Source: Novosphingobium resinovorum (GTDB lineage: Bacteria > Pseudomonadota > Alphaproteobacteria > Sphingomonadales > Sphingomonadaceae). Taken from it: a DNA stretch of 64,000 nucleotides. Location: positions 620,001-684,000 of the forward strand of contig NZ_BSFC01000011.1 of assembly GCF_027922145.1 (NCBI RefSeq), in the 5' to 3' direction. Below are positions 36,745 to 45,845 of the stretch, piece after piece; within the stretch, counting starts at the first letter, position 1; every line of letters starts with the position of its first letter. The position numbers were made by a program, and so were the translations under genes. The notes under the pieces are model-generated. The model saw nothing but the letters and a program-made list of their open reading frames with translations. It searched no databases and was not told the origin of the DNA.

Positions 36745-36832
36745 CCGACGCGCGGATAGCGGAAACGAAAAGAGGCGGCGCTTGCCGCGCCGCCTTTCTC
36801 TAATCCTTCGCCGGTACGCGAGAGCGCCGCGA

Positions 36833-38092
36833 TCAGGCGGCCGCGTCGAGCCCGTAAGCGGTGTGCAGCACGCGCACGGCCAGTTCGGTCTCATCGGTGT
36901 CGATCAGGACCGAGACCTTGATCTCGCTGGTCGAGATGGCGATGATGTTGATGCCGCGATCGGCCAGCGTCTTGAACATTGTCGCCGCGACGCCCGCGTG
37001 GCTGCGCATGCCCACGCCTACGACGCTGATCTTCGCCACATTGCCCTCGGCGATCATGCGGTAGTAGCCGATGGCCTCCTTGCGCTCTTCCAGCAGCGCC
37101 TGCGCGCGGGCGAGATCGGCCTGCGGGACCGTGAAGGTCACGTCGGTCTCGCCTTTGTCCTTGGCGACGTTCTGGATGATCATGTCGACGTTGATGTTCG
37201 AATCCGCGAGCGGCGCGAAGATCGACGCCACCGCGCCCGGACGGTCGGCGATGCGGGTCAGGGTGATCTTGGCTTCGTTCTTGTCGGCGGCGATGCCGGT
37301 GATCAGCTGGCGTTCCATGTCGCTTCCTTCAAGCTCTTCGTCACTGACGATCAGGGTTCCGGGGATGGTATCGGCGGCGGGCGCGTTCTCGTCGATGAAC
37401 GAGGACAGCACCTGCACGCGCACGTTCTCCTTCATGGCGAGGGAGACCGAGCGGGTCTGCAGCACCTTGGAGCCGACCGAGGCCAGTTCCAGCATTTCCT
37501 CATAAGTCACCAGTGGCAGCTTGCGCGCCTTGGCGACGATGCGCGGGTCGGTGGTGTAGACGCCGTCGACGTCGGTGTAGATGTCGCAGCGGTCGGCCTT
37601 CACCGCCGCCGCCACGGCCACCGCCGAAGTATCCGAGCCGCCGCGCCCCAGCGTGGTCACGCGATTTTCCGGCGAGACACCCTGAAAGCCCGGGATCACC
37701 GCGATCTGGCCCGATGCCATCGAGGCGATCAGCGCCTCGGCGTCGATATCCTCGATGCGGGCCTTGGCGTGGGCGTCGTCGGTCTTGATCGGCACCTGCC
37801 AGCCCAGCCACGAGCGCGCCTTGCAGCCCATCGACTGCAGCGTCAGCGCCAGCAGGCCGGACGTGACCTGCTCGCCCGAGGCGACCACGACGTCGTATTC
37901 GGCCGGATCGTAGAGCGCATCGGCTTCACGGCAGAAGTTGACGAGGCGGTCGGTCTCGCCCGCCATCGCGGAGACGACCACGGCCACTTCGTGCCCGGCT
38001 TCCTGCTGGCGTTTGACGATACCCGCCACGCGCCGGATGCGCTCGGACCCGGCCATGGAAGTGCCGCCGAATTTCATCACGATACGTGCCAA
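36833..38092 (-). CDS. lysC: Aspartate kinase
   Basis: 419 residues. KFGGTSMAG at the start, VVVSAMAGETD, GRGGSDTSAVAVAAA and DVDGVYTTDPRIV form the kinase domain; two C-terminal ACT domains (ITLTRIADRPGAVASIFAPLAD; ISVVGVGMRSHAGVAATMFKTL) provide feedback control by lysine or threonine. It phosphorylates aspartate, the first step to Lys, Thr, Met and diaminopimelate. Divergent from ubiG with 83 bp between. Confidence 0.97.
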   Translation of the reverse strand: MARIVMKFGGTSMAGSERIRRVAGIVKRQQEAGHEVAVVVSAMAGETDRLVNFCREADALYDPAEYDVVVASGEQVTSGLLALTLQSMGCKARSWLGWQVPIKTDDAHAKARIEDIDAEALIASMASGQIAVIPGFQGVSPENRVTTLGRGGSDTSAVAVAAAVKADRCDIYTDVDGVYTTDPRIVAKARKLPLVTYEEMLELASVGSKVLQTRSVSLAMKENVRVQVLSSFIDENAPAADTIPGTLIVSDEELEGSDMERQLITGIAADKNEAKITLTRIADRPGAVASIFAPLADSNINVDMIIQNVAKDKGETDVTFTVPQADLARAQALLEERKEAIGYYRMIAEGNVAKISVVGVGMRSHAGVAATMFKTLADRGINIIAISTSEIKVSVLIDTDETELAVRVLHTAYGLDAAA

Positions 38093-38175
38093 GGCGCCGT
38101 TGCTCCCCTGCGTAAAAGACCCGCGCGGAGTGCGCGAGTGTGGATAAGAGTCGGCGGCGCTGTTAGGGGGGGATC

Positions 38176-38925
38176 ATGGACAATGCAACTGCCTCTCTTC
38201 CCGCTTCGCGCGCAACAATCGATCCGAAGGAGGCCGCGCACTTCGGCGCCCTCGCCGCCGAGTGGTGGGATCCGAAGGGCACTTCGGCGATGCTGCACAA
38301 GCTGAACCCGGTGCGCCTGGGCTTCATCCGCGAGGCGATCGACGGACATTTCGGCACCGATTCGCGCGGGCTCAGGCCGCTGGCGGGCAAGCGCGCGCTC
38401 GACGCCGGATGCGGCGCGGGGCTGCTGTGCGAGCCGCTGGCGCGCATGGGCGCGGCGGTGACGGGCGTGGACGCCGCACCCGAAAACGCCGCCGCCGCGC
38501 GCGCCCATGCCGAGGCGGGCGGGCTGGCGATCGACTACCGCGCGGGCGAACTGGGATCGCTGGGCCTGACGGGCTACGACCTCGTCTGCTCGCTGGAAGT
38601 GATCGAGCATGTCACCGACAAGGCCACCTTCATCGGTGACCTGTCCGCTGCGTTGGCGGACGACGGGTTGATGATCCTATCGTGCCCTAACCGCACCGCC
38701 CGCTCGCGCGTGCTGCTGGTGGAGGCGGCGGAGCGGCTCGGCCATGTGCCGAAGGGAACGCACGAATGGAGCCAGTTCGTGACGCCTGAGGAACTGCGCG
38801 AGCTTGCGGATGGCGCCGGGCTGGAACTGGGTACGCCGCGCGGGATCGCATGGTCGCCGCTCAAGGGGCTGCACCTGTCAGACGATCTGGCGCTGAACTT
38901 CATCGCGACGGCGCGGAAGAAGTAA
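38176..38925 (+). CDS. ubiG: Ubiquinone biosynthesis O-methyltransferase
   Basis: 249 residues. FGALAAEWWDPKGTSAMLHKLNPVRL is the UbiG-specific N-terminal segment; LDAGCGAGLL (residues 75-84) is the SAM-binding loop; SLEVIEHV and the membrane-facing GLHLSDDLALNFIATA end fit the family. It catalyses both O-methylations of the ubiquinone ring. GGGGGG-rich leader precedes the ATG. A family A repeat follows directly. Confidence 0.97.
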   Translation: MDNATASLPASRATIDPKEAAHFGALAAEWWDPKGTSAMLHKLNPVRLGFIREAIDGHFGTDSRGLRPLAGKRALDAGCGAGLLCEPLARMGAAVTGVDAAPENAAAARAHAEAGGLAIDYRAGELGSLGLTGYDLVCSLEVIEHVTDKATFIGDLSAALADDGLMILSCPNRTARSRVLLVEAAERLGHVPKGTHEWSQFVTPEELRELADGAGLELGTPRGIAWSPLKGLHLSDDLALNFIATARKK

Positions 38926-38928
38926 GCA

Positions 38929-39050
38929 TCCTCCCTGTTCCGAAGGAATGGGGAGGTGGCAGCCCGCAGGGCTGACGGAGGGGCTTCTCCCCCTCCACCA
39001 CTCGCTACGCGAGCGGTCCCCCTCCCCATCGCTTCGCGACAGGGAGGATT
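38929..39050 (+). repeat. Long imperfect palindrome, family A, copy 4
   Basis: 122 bp, starts TCCTCCCTGTTCCGAAGGAA, ends CGCTTCGCGACAGGGAGGA. Between the convergent ends of ubiG and the NadR-like kinase gene, where it could terminate both transcripts. Confidence 0.92.
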
Positions 39051-39058
39051 TGGGGACC

Positions 39059-39574
39059 TTACCCCAGCACCCCCTCGATCGCCGCCACGGCCTTCGCCTC
39101 ACGCTCGGCCCAGGTTCCGGCGATGCGCACGAAGGTCACCCCGGCACGCACCAGCATGTCCTCGGCCAGCGCGGCGAAGCGGGCGCGGGTGTCATCGGTC
39201 CCGAAAAAGCGGGTGCCGTCCTCCTGCCAGGGCACATCGGGCTCGAACAGCAGGTAGAGGTCGGCCTTGGGATAGGCCAGCAGGGCTTCGGGCACTTCGC
39301 CGAACAGCATCTGCGCCCAGGCGGCGGTCATCAGCTGGTCGGTGTCGAACAACAGGACCGGCGCACCGTCATCGTCAGACAGCGCCCGGCGATTGTGCCG
39401 GGCCTGCCCCTCGGCGATGACGAGAAGGTCCGTCATCGTCAGGTCGATGCCGTTCTCTTCGCAATAGGTGCGGCCATACTCCGGCACAAAAGGCCAGCCG
39501 CGCGTGACGAGCAGGCGCTCGCACAGCACCGACTTGCCGGTGCTCTCGGCGCCGTGGAGGCAGACGGTCTTCAT
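39059..39574 (-). CDS. NadR-type nicotinamide riboside kinase (AAA ATPase)
   Basis: 171 residues. The P-loop is GAESTGKS at residues 8-15, then VPEYGRTYCEENG, LLVIAEGQARH, LFDTDQLMTAAWA and DLYLLFEPDVPWQEDGTRFFG, the pattern of the C-terminal kinase domain of NadR, here free-standing without the adenylyltransferase or HTH domains. It would phosphorylate nicotinamide riboside to NMN. The ATG overlaps the pnuC stop by 4 nt, so import and phosphorylation are coupled. Confidence 0.88.
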   Translation of the reverse strand: MKTVCLHGAESTGKSVLCERLLVTRGWPFVPEYGRTYCEENGIDLTMTDLLVIAEGQARHNRRALSDDDGAPVLLFDTDQLMTAAWAQMLFGEVPEALLAYPKADLYLLFEPDVPWQEDGTRFFGTDDTRARFAALAEDMLVRAGVTFVRIAGTWAEREAKAVAAIEGVLG

Positions 39575-40146
39575 GCCTGCGTCCTGTAGGCGACGATCCA
39601 TTCCCGCAAGGCCAGCACCGACATCAGGAGAAATACGACGTAAAGCCCCGCCGTCGCCCACAAGTCCTTGTGAACGTAGACTGCGATGGACGCGATATCG
39701 ACGGCGATCCACAAGACCCAGTTCTCGATGCGGCGAAACGCGAGCAGGATCTGCGCGGCGATGCTGGCCCCGGCAATCGCGGTGTCGGCGTAAGGCAGCG
39801 AGGCGTCGGTAAAGCGGTGCATCACCCAGCCGAGGTTGAGCGCCAGCGCCGCCGTCGCCGTCAGCCAGACGACGCGGCTGAGGTTGCTCAGCAGGCGAAC
39901 GGGCACGCGGTCGTCGCCCTCGCCGCCGGTCTTCGCCGCGCGCAGCCAGAGCACCCAGCTCCACCCCTGCGCCACGAAGAAGAAGACCTGCAGCCCCGCC
40001 TCTCCGTAGAGCTTCGCCTCGAAGAACACGGCGACATAGAGCGCCACCATGGCCATGCCGAACGGATAGTTCCACACGCTGCGCCGCACCAGCAGCGCAA
40101 TGTTGGCAAGACCGAGCGCGGCCGCGATCCATTCGACGGTGTTCAT
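39571..40146 (-). CDS. pnuC: Nicotinamide riboside transporter PnuC
   Basis: 191 residues with seven helices. WIAAALGLANIALLVRRSVWNYPFGMAMVALYVAVFFEAKLYGE in pieces and the late IENWVLWIAVDIASIAVYVHKDLWATAGLYVVF segment carry the conserved WNYP and N-W-D motifs of PnuC, which moves nicotinamide riboside by facilitated diffusion. Its kinase partner overlaps the stop codon. Confidence 0.94.
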   Translation of the reverse strand: MNTVEWIAAALGLANIALLVRRSVWNYPFGMAMVALYVAVFFEAKLYGEAGLQVFFFVAQGWSWVLWLRAAKTGGEGDDRVPVRLLSNLSRVVWLTATAALALNLGWVMHRFTDASLPYADTAIAGASIAAQILLAFRRIENWVLWIAVDIASIAVYVHKDLWATAGLYVVFLLMSVLALREWIVAYRTQA

Positions 40147-40186
40147 TGCCCCGGCCCCCGAAACAGTCCCCGAATCAGGCCCCCGC

Positions 40187-40534
40187 TCAGACGAACGCCG
40201 CCGCCCATTCCGGCTCCTTGAAGCCGACGAGGATGCCGCCGGGATATTCCACCACAGGCCGCTTGATCATGCTGGGATTGGCGGCCATCAGCGCAGTCGC
40301 CTTCTCGGCGTCGAGGTCGGCCTTGTCGGCATCGGGCAGCTTGCGGAAGGTGGTCCCGGCGCGGTTCAGCACCTTGTCGAGCCCGGCGGCGTCGATCCAC
40401 GCCGCGAGCTTTTCCGGGTCCGCGCCTTCCTTCTTGTAGTCGTGGAACGTGTACGCGATCCCCTTCGCGTCAAGCCAGACACGCGCCTTCTTCACCGTGT
40501 CGCAGTTGGGGATGCCGTAGAACTCGATCGCCAT
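40187..40534 (-). CDS. ArsC/Spx family protein (YffB-like reductase)
   Basis: 115 residues from MAIEFYGIPNCDTVKKA. Thioredoxin-like fold with a single N-terminal Cys (C11, CDTVKKAR), FHDYKKEGAD, and the late SMIKRPVVEYPGGILVGFKEPEW, which match YffB/ArsC-like proteins of unknown or glutathione-linked reductase function rather than true arsenate reductase. It lies 40 bp upstream of pnuC on the same strand and may share its transcript. Confidence 0.88.
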   Translation of the reverse strand: MAIEFYGIPNCDTVKKARVWLDAKGIAYTFHDYKKEGADPEKLAAWIDAAGLDKVLNRAGTTFRKLPDADKADLDAEKATALMAANPSMIKRPVVEYPGGILVGFKEPEWAAAFV

Positions 40535-40645
40535 GCCGTACCTATCGCCCTGAAACGCAGGCACAAGTTACGGTAAGGAGCCTGCTTCACGCGCGGCGAT
40601 ACACCAAGCCGCGCGCGATGCATACCGGCAAGAACATGGGGCCGA

Positions 40646-40966
40646 TCAGCCCGGCAGCCTTGCCTTCATGTCGAAGCGCTGCACCTTGGGCATGTCGCAC
40701 GTGTAGAGCGTGTAGCTCTCGTAATATTCCTTCATGCCGCGACGCTGGACCATGAGATGCTCGGCATTGCGCGCCCAGGCGGCGGCGTGCTCCGCGCTCT
40801 CCCATTCCGACATCGACAGCACTTCGCCGTCGTCCGCCGTATAGCTGCGGAACAACAGGAATCCCGGCTGCTCGGCGGCCATCGCCTCCATGGCGACGGC
40901 GTCGTGGATATAAGCGTCAACGTCGATGTCGGCGCGCTTGCGGTTGCGGAAAAGGACAAGGAACAT
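40646..40966 (-). CDS. Antibiotic biosynthesis monooxygenase (ABM) domain protein
   Basis: 106 residues from MFLVLFRNRKRADID; GGGAG is 5 nt upstream. The ferredoxin-like pattern with VAMEAMAAEQPGFLLFRSYTADDGEVLSMSEWES and HAAAWARNAEHL is the ABM family of small heme- or cofactor-free monooxygenases and related stress proteins. Function here unknown. Divergent from aroC. Confidence 0.88.
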   Translation of the reverse strand: MFLVLFRNRKRADIDVDAYIHDAVAMEAMAAEQPGFLLFRSYTADDGEVLSMSEWESAEHAAAWARNAEHLMVQRRGMKEYYESYTLYTCDMPKVQRFDMKARLPG

Positions 40967-41122
40967 TTGCGCTCCCTGCATCGCCGCAATCGGTTGTACA
41001 AGTGATCAAAAGCGCCATTGTGACTTGCGATTTGTCCCGCTTCGGGAAGATCGCAGCCGCTTCGACCACAATCAGCGCTCCACTGGACAAATCGCGCGAT
41101 TCCCGACAAGGCGCGAGGCACC

Positions 41123-42202
41123 ATGAGCATGAACAGCTTCGGCCGCCTCTTCCGCTTCACCACCTGGGGTGAGAGCCACGGACCCGCCATCGGCGCCGTC
41201 GTCGACGGGTGCCCGCCGGGCCTCGCCATCGACGAGGGCGTGATCCAGCCCTTCCTCGACGCGCGCCGTCCCGGCCAGTCGAAGTTCACCACGCAGCGGC
41301 AGGAGCCGGACCAGGTCCGCATCCTCTCGGGCGTTTTCGAAGGCAGGACGACAGGCACCCCGATCAGCCTGATGATCGAGAACGTCGACCAGCGCTCCAA
41401 GGACTATTCCGAGGTCGCCGTCGCCTATCGCCCCGGCCATGCCGACTACGCCTACGACGCCAAGTACGGCTTCCGCGACTATCGCGGCGGCGGGCGCTCC
41501 TCGGCGCGCGAGACCGCCAGCCGCGTGGCGGCGGGCGCGGTGGCGCGGCTGGTGATCCCCGAAGTGAAGATCCTCGCCTACGTCTCCGAGATCGGCGGCG
41601 ACATGATCGATCCGGGCAAGTTCGACGAAGCCGAGATCGCCAACAACCCGTTCTTCTGCCCCGACGCGGCCGCTGCGGCGCGCTGGGAGAAGATCGTCGA
41701 TGACGCGCGCAAGAGCGGTTCGTCGGTCGGCGCGGTGGTGGAATGCTATGCCAGCGGCGTGCCCGCAGGCTGGGGCGCCCCGCTCTACGCCAAGCTCGAC
41801 GCCGACCTCGCGGCGGCGATGATGGGCATCAACGCGGTCAAGGGCGTCGAGATCGGCGACGGCTTTGCGGCCGCACGCCTCTCCGGCGAGCAGAACGCCG
41901 ACCCGATGCGCCCGAATGCCGAAGGGCCGGACGGCGCGCCGGAGTTTCTGGCGAACCACGCGGGCGGCATCGCGGGCGGCATCTCCACCGGCCAGCCGGT
42001 GACCTGCCGCGTGGCGTTCAAGCCGACCAGTTCGATCCTCACCCCGCAAGCGACCATCAACCGCTCCGGCGAGGCGACCGAGATGTTCACCAAGGGCCGC
42101 CACGACCCCTGCGTCGGCATCCGCGGCGTGCCGGTGGTCGAGGCGATGATGGCGCTGGTGCTGGCCGATCACAAGTTGCTCCACCGCGGGCAGTGCGGTT
42201 GA
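41123..42202 (+). CDS. aroC: Chorismate synthase
   Basis: 359 residues. [29 protein letters not shown] at the start, [36 protein letters not shown] and [18 protein letters not shown] at the end are the three chorismate synthase signatures. It uses reduced FMN to make chorismate from EPSP. GAGG is close before the ATG. A family A repeat separates it from the YaiI-like gene. Confidence 0.98.
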   Translation: MSMNSFGRLFRFTTWGESHGPAIGAVVDGCPPGLAIDEGVIQPFLDARRPGQSKFTTQRQEPDQVRILSGVFEGRTTGTPISLMIENVDQRSKDYSEVAVAYRPGHADYAYDAKYGFRDYRGGGRSSARETASRVAAGAVARLVIPEVKILAYVSEIGGDMIDPGKFDEAEIANNPFFCPDAAAAARWEKIVDDARKSGSSVGAVVECYASGVPAGWGAPLYAKLDADLAAAMMGINAVKGVEIGDGFAAARLSGEQNADPMRPNAEGPDGAPEFLANHAGGIAGGISTGQPVTCRVAFKPTSSILTPQATINRSGEATEMFTKGRHDPCVGIRGVPVVEAMMALVLADHKLLHRGQCG

Positions 42203-42211
42203 GTGGGCCGA

Positions 42212-42332
42212 ATCCTCCCTGTTGCGAAGCAATGGGGAGGTGGCAGCCCGCAGGGCTGACGGAGGGGTCGTCTCCCCCTCCACCACCCGCTACGTGGGCG
42301 GTCCCCCTCCCCGAGCAAGCTCAGGGAGGATT
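42212..42332 (+). repeat. Long imperfect palindrome, family A, copy 5
   Basis: 121 bp, starts TCCTCCCTGTTGCGAAGCAA, ends AGCTCAGGGAGGATT. Its terminal GGGAGGA is placed 5 nt before the ATG of the YaiI-like gene and is the only visible ribosome binding site of that gene. Confidence 0.93.
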
Positions 42333-42335
42333 TGC

Positions 42336-42794
42336 ATGCGCATCCTGATCGACGCCGACGCCTGCCCGGTGAAGGAGGAGACCTACAAGGTCGCCGCCCG
42401 CCACAAGGTGCCCGTCGTCGTCGTCAGCAACAGCGCGATCCGCGTCCCGCAAAGTGCGCTGATTTCCCGCAAGGTGGTCAGCGACGCCTTCGACGCGGCG
42501 GACGACTGGATCGTGGAGAATACTGACGCCGCAACGGTGGTGATCACCGCCGATATCCTCCTGGCCGACCGCTGCCTCAAGCTGGGCGCCAGCGTGGTTG
42601 CTCCCAACGGCAAGCCTTTCACCACCAGTTCGATCGGCAGCGCCATCGCCACCCGCGCGATCATGGCGGACTTGCGCGCGGGCGGAGACATCATCGGCGG
42701 GCCGCCGCCGTTCGCGAAGCAGGACCGCTCGCGGTTCCTCTCGGCGCTGGACGAAGTGCTGGTACGGTTGCTGAGGTCGTCGTCCCGGACTTGA
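42336..42794 (+). CDS. YaiI/YqxD family protein (DUF188)
   Basis: 152 residues. MRILIDADACPVKEETYKVAARHKVPVVVVSNS, DADDWIV-like acidic stretch, VVITADILLADRCLKLGA and NGKPFTTSSIGSAIATRAIMADLR match DUF188, a PIN-like putative nuclease family. Unusual ends: the Shine-Dalgarno GGAGGA comes from a family A repeat, and the last residues (SSSRT) plus TGA stop come from a family B half-repeat. So the protein's C-terminus is repeat-derived. Confidence 0.93.
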   Translation: MRILIDADACPVKEETYKVAARHKVPVVVVSNSAIRVPQSALISRKVVSDAFDAADDWIVENTDAATVVITADILLADRCLKLGASVVAPNGKPFTTSSIGSAIATRAIMADLRAGGDIIGGPPPFAKQDRSRFLSALDEVLVRLLRSSSRT

Positions 42795-42810
42795 TCCGGG
42801 ACCGCTGACG
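42777..42810 (+). repeat. Single arm of family B repeat, copy 4
   Basis: Left arm only (CGTCCCGGACTTGATCCGGG), fused in frame to the end of the YaiI-like gene, to which it gives the stop codon. The right arm is missing. Confidence 0.85.
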
Positions 42811-42824
42811 CCTTCAACCCCAGT

Positions 42825-42901
42825 TCGTCATTGCGAGCGAAGCGAAGCAATCCAGGGCGGCCCTACACCGCCCTGGATTGCTTCGCTTCGCTCGCAATGA
42901 G
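42825..42901. repeat. Inverted repeat, family D, copy 2
   Basis: Arms CGTCATTGCGAGCGAAGCGA and complement with a very short spacer (CTACA). Lies between the YaiI-like gene and ahpC. Confidence 0.92.
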
Positions 42902-43087
42902 GATGAAGGGAGAGTTGGCCAGACCGGTACGATGCTTTCCACATCTCATCGACAGAGCTGCACAATCCATCTCCGATTGATCGCCTGAACCGATGAGCCC
43001 AATCGGATCATCGTGCTTACAATCGTCACACCCCCGGCCTATCTGAACTTCACCAGTTTCAACCACCCAACTGAGGGAACTACATCC

Positions 43088-43654
43088 ATGGGTATCGTCG
43101 GCAGCACCATCAAGCCGTTCAAGAACACCGCCTTCCAGGCCGGTAAGGACTTCTTCGACGTCACCGAAGGCGACATCGCGGGCAAGTGGGCCGTGTTCTT
43201 CTTCTACCCGGCGGACTTCACCTTCGTGTGCCCGACCGAGCTGGAAGACCTCGCCGGCGAATACGCCACGCTTCAGGGCCTCGGCGTCGAAGTGTTCGGC
43301 GTTTCGACCGACACGCACTTCAGCCACAAGGCATGGCACGACACCTCGGACGCCATCGGCAAGTGCACCTACGCCTTCCTCGGCGACCAGAACCACAACC
43401 TTGCCAACAACTTCGGCGTGCTGCGCGAAGGCGTCGGCCTGGCTGACCGCGCCACCTTCGTGGTCGATCCGGACGGCGTGATCCAGCTGGTCGAAATCAC
43501 CCCCGAGGGCGTGGGCCGCAACGCCAAGGAACTGGTCCGCAAGATCAAGGCCGCCAAGTACTGGCGCGAGCACCCCGGCCAGGTCTGCCCGGCCAAGTGG
43601 GAAGAAGGCGAAGCCACGCTGGCTCCCTCGCTCGACCTCGTCGGCAAGATCTAA
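43088..43654 (+). CDS. ahpC: Alkyl hydroperoxide reductase subunit C (2-Cys peroxiredoxin)
   Basis: 188 residues. The peroxidatic Cys is C48 in [13 protein letters not shown], the resolving Cys near residue 167 in [15 protein letters not shown] precedes ATG by about 9 nt. AhpC reduces peroxides in the cytoplasm and is recycled by AhpF, encoded 195 bp downstream with a family A hairpin in between. The 180-base leader probably carries an OxyR-type promoter, which I could not pinpoint. Confidence 0.98.
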   Translation: MGIVGSTIKPFKNTAFQAGKDFFDVTEGDIAGKWAVFFFYPADFTFVCPTELEDLAGEYATLQGLGVEVFGVSTDTHFSHKAWHDTSDAIGKCTYAFLGDQNHNLANNFGVLREGVGLADRATFVVDPDGVIQLVEITPEGVGRNAKELVRKIKAAKYWREHPGQVCPAKWEEGEATLAPSLDLVGKI

Positions 43655-43665
43655 GACCCCTGCAA

Positions 43666-43826
43666 ATCCTCCCCGTGGCCGCAGGCCATGGGGAGGTGGC
43701 AGCCCCGCAAGGGGCTGACGGAGGGGGCGGGCCGCAGGGCCGCAGACGTCGCATTGCAGACGGGACCGCCCCGCCCCCCTCCACCATCCTTCGGATGGTC
43801 CCCCTCCCCGCTTCGCAGGGAGGATT
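43666..43826 (+). repeat. Long imperfect palindrome, family A, copy 6
   Basis: 161 bp, the longest copy: starts TCCTCCCCGTGGCCGCAGGC and ends GCTTCGCAGGGAGGA, with about 40 extra bases in the loop region (CGCAGACGTCGCATTGCAGA). It lies inside the likely ahpC-ahpF transcript. Confidence 0.9.
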
Positions 43827-43848
43827 CCCAACAAAGGAAACCTGACTC

Positions 43849-45450
43849 ATGCTCGACGCCAACCTGAAGCAACAGCTCTCGCAATACCTCGGCATGCTGC
43901 GCGAGCCGATCGAGCTCGTCGCCTCCCTTGGCGATGACGCAAAGTCCACCGAGACCCGCGAGCTGCTGACCACCATCGCCTCGCTCTCGGACAAGGTCAC
44001 CGCCACTTTCGACGGCGACGATGCGCGCCGCCCCAGCTTCATCATCCGCCGCGCCAGCGACGCCAGCGCCTGGGTGCGCTTCGCCGGCCTGCCGCTCGGC
44101 CACGAATTCACCTCGCTCGTCCTCGCCCTGCTGTGGACCGGCGGCCATCCGCCCAAGGTCTCGGACGAAGTTCTGGAGCAGGCCAAGGCGCTCGAAGGCT
44201 CGCTGACGTTCGAGATGTATTTCTCGCTCTCGTGCCACAACTGCCCCGACGTGGTGCAGGCGCTGACGCTGATCGCGCTCAACAACCCGCACGCCGACGT
44301 GACCCTGATCGAAGGCGGCACGTTCCAGGCCGAAGTCGAGGAGCGCGGCGTGATGGCCGTCCCCGCCGTCTTCCTGAATGGGCAGATGTGGGGTTCGGGC
44401 AAGATGAGCATCGAGGAAATCCTCGGCAAGCTCGACAGCGGCGCCGACGCCAAGGCCGCCGCCAAGCTGGCCGAGAAGAAGCCTTTCGAGGTGCTCGTCG
44501 TCGGCGGTGGTCCCGCTGGTGCCGCCGCGTCGGTCTACACCGCGCGCAAGGGCTTCAGCACCGGCATCGCGGCCGAGCGTTTCGGCGGCCAGGTGCAGGA
44601 CACCATGGGCATCGAGAACTTCATCTCGGTTCCCTACACCGAAGGCCCCAAGCTCGCCGCCGCGCTGGAATCGCACGTCGCTGAATACGACATCGACGTG
44701 ATGAACCTGCAGCGCGCCGAAAAGCTGATCCCGGCCAGCGAAGTGGGCGGCTATCACGAAGTCGTGTTCGCCAACGGCGCTTCGCTGAAAGCCCGCTCGG
44801 TGGTGCTGACCACCGGCGCACGCTGGAGGAACCTCGGCGTGCCCGGCGAGGCCGAGTACAAGAACAAGGGCGTGGCCTATTGCCCGCACTGCGACGGCCC
44901 GCTGTTCAAGGGCAAGCGCGTGGCGGTGATCGGCGGCGGCAACTCGGGCGTCGAGGCGGCGATCGACCTTGCCAACATCGTCGGCCACGTGACGCTGATC
45001 GAATTCGACGCCAAGCTGCGCGCCGACCAGGTCCTGGTCGACAAGCTCAAGTCGATGAAGAACGTCGACATCTTCACCAGCGCCCAGACCACCGAGGTCG
45101 AAGGCGACGGCGAGAAGGTCAACGCGCTGGTCTACAAGGATCGCAATTCGGGTCAGGAGCACAAGGTCGAGTTGGAAGGCGTGTTCGTCCAGATCGGGCT
45201 GGTGCCCAACACCGAATGGCTGAAGGACTCCGGCGTCGAACTGACGGCGCGCGGCGAGATCGTCATCGACGAGAAGGCCGCCACCAACCTGCCCGGCGTG
45301 TTCGCGGCAGGCGACGTGACCACGGTGCCTTACAAGCAGATCATCATCGCCATGGGCGAGGGATCGAAGGCGGCGCTTTCCGCATTCGATTACCTGATCC
45401 GGAACGAGGCTCCCGAGGAGATCGCGCAGGCGGCTCAGCAGGCGGCCTGA
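43849..45450 (+). CDS. ahpF: Alkyl hydroperoxide reductase subunit F
   Basis: 533 residues. The N-terminal double-thioredoxin domain has the CHNC pair (about residues 129-132 in [10 protein letters not shown]); FAD binding [19 protein letters not shown] near 217; the catalytic CPHC pair near 345-348 in [16 protein letters not shown] binding [16 protein letters not shown]; and the final FAD motif [10 protein letters not shown]. It moves electrons from NADH to AhpC. AAGGAA precedes the ATG. A terminator follows the stop. Confidence 0.97.
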   Translation: MLDANLKQQLSQYLGMLREPIELVASLGDDAKSTETRELLTTIASLSDKVTATFDGDDARRPSFIIRRASDASAWVRFAGLPLGHEFTSLVLALLWTGGHPPKVSDEVLEQAKALEGSLTFEMYFSLSCHNCPDVVQALTLIALNNPHADVTLIEGGTFQAEVEERGVMAVPAVFLNGQMWGSGKMSIEEILGKLDSGADAKAAAKLAEKKPFEVLVVGGGPAGAAASVYTARKGFSTGIAAERFGGQVQDTMGIENFISVPYTEGPKLAAALESHVAEYDIDVMNLQRAEKLIPASEVGGYHEVVFANGASLKARSVVLTTGARWRNLGVPGEAEYKNKGVAYCPHCDGPLFKGKRVAVIGGGNSGVEAAIDLANIVGHVTLIEFDAKLRADQVLVDKLKSMKNVDIFTSAQTTEVEGDGEKVNALVYKDRNSGQEHKVELEGVFVQIGLVPNTEWLKDSGVELTARGEIVIDEKAATNLPGVFAAGDVTTVPYKQIIIAMGEGSKAALSAFDYLIRNEAPEEIAQAAQQAA

Positions 45451-45470
45451 GCTTAAAAGTTCCAACGAGA

Positions 45471-45506
45471 GGCGGGCGGGGATCGTAGGATTCCCGCCCG
45501 TTTTTC
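45471..45506 (+). terminator. Rho-independent terminator of ahpF
   Basis: CGGGCGGGGA and TTCCCGCCCG form a 10-bp stem (one G-T pair) followed by TTTTTCG, 20 nt after the ahpF stop. Confidence 0.85.
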
Positions 45507-45516
45507 GTGTACGGAT

Positions 45517-45594
45517 GGGGCTTCGACAAGCTCAGCCTGAGCGGTTTTAGAGGTGTTCTCTCCATTCCGCTCAGGCTGAGCTTGTCGAAGCCCC
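45517..45594. repeat. Inverted repeat, family C, copy 2
   Basis: Arms GGGCTTCGACAAGCTCAGCC and complement, spacer about 22 bp (TTTTAGAGGTGTTCTCTCCA). Confidence 0.92.
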
Positions 45595-45605
45595 CGCAGT
45601 ACTCG

Positions 45606-45722
45606 TCGTCGTCCCGGACTTGATCCGGGACCGCTGGCATATCTTGAGGCGATAGCTCGCAGGCGCGCGCTGCAACGTGGGCCGTTCACGGCCAGCGGTC
45701 CCGGAGCAAGTCCGGGACGACG
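45606..45722. repeat. Inverted repeat, family B, copy 5
   Basis: Left arm TCGTCCCGGACTTGATCCGG, right arm with a one-base change (GGAGCAAGTCCGGGACGA). Spacer about 55 bp. Confidence 0.9.
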
Positions 45723-45738
45723 TACCCACTAAAAACTT

Positions 45739-45825
45739 CGTCATCCCCGCGAAGGCGGGGACCCATCTCGTGACGGTTCCTGTTGCACCGGCATCAGCTG
45801 GGTTCCCGCCTTCGCGGGAATGACT
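45739..45825. repeat. Inverted repeat, family F, copy 3
   Basis: Arms GTCATCCCCGCGAAGGCGGG and complement; ends 21 bp from the glpK stop codon. Confidence 0.92.
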
Positions 45826-45845
45826 GGAGGGATAAAAGCGAGCGC

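Larger units (their letters stand above)
45451..45845. other. Intergenic stack of terminator plus three repeats
   Basis: About 395 bases between the convergent ends of ahpF and glpK. It is almost completely filled by the ahpF terminator, a family C, a family B and a family F palindrome in a row. No coding sequence is visible. Confidence 0.8.

Noticed and set aside
34311..36803. An 830-codon open frame on the plus strand.
   Set aside because: Antisense to the GH3 beta-glucosidase, no recognisable protein family.
40187..40534. Arsenate reductase ArsC.
   Set aside because: The protein matches the YffB-like branch, and no arsenic resistance genes are nearby.
16539..43826. The repeated family A blocks as a CRISPR array.
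   Set aside because: Copies are kilobases apart, are long palindromes and have no regular spacers or cas genes.
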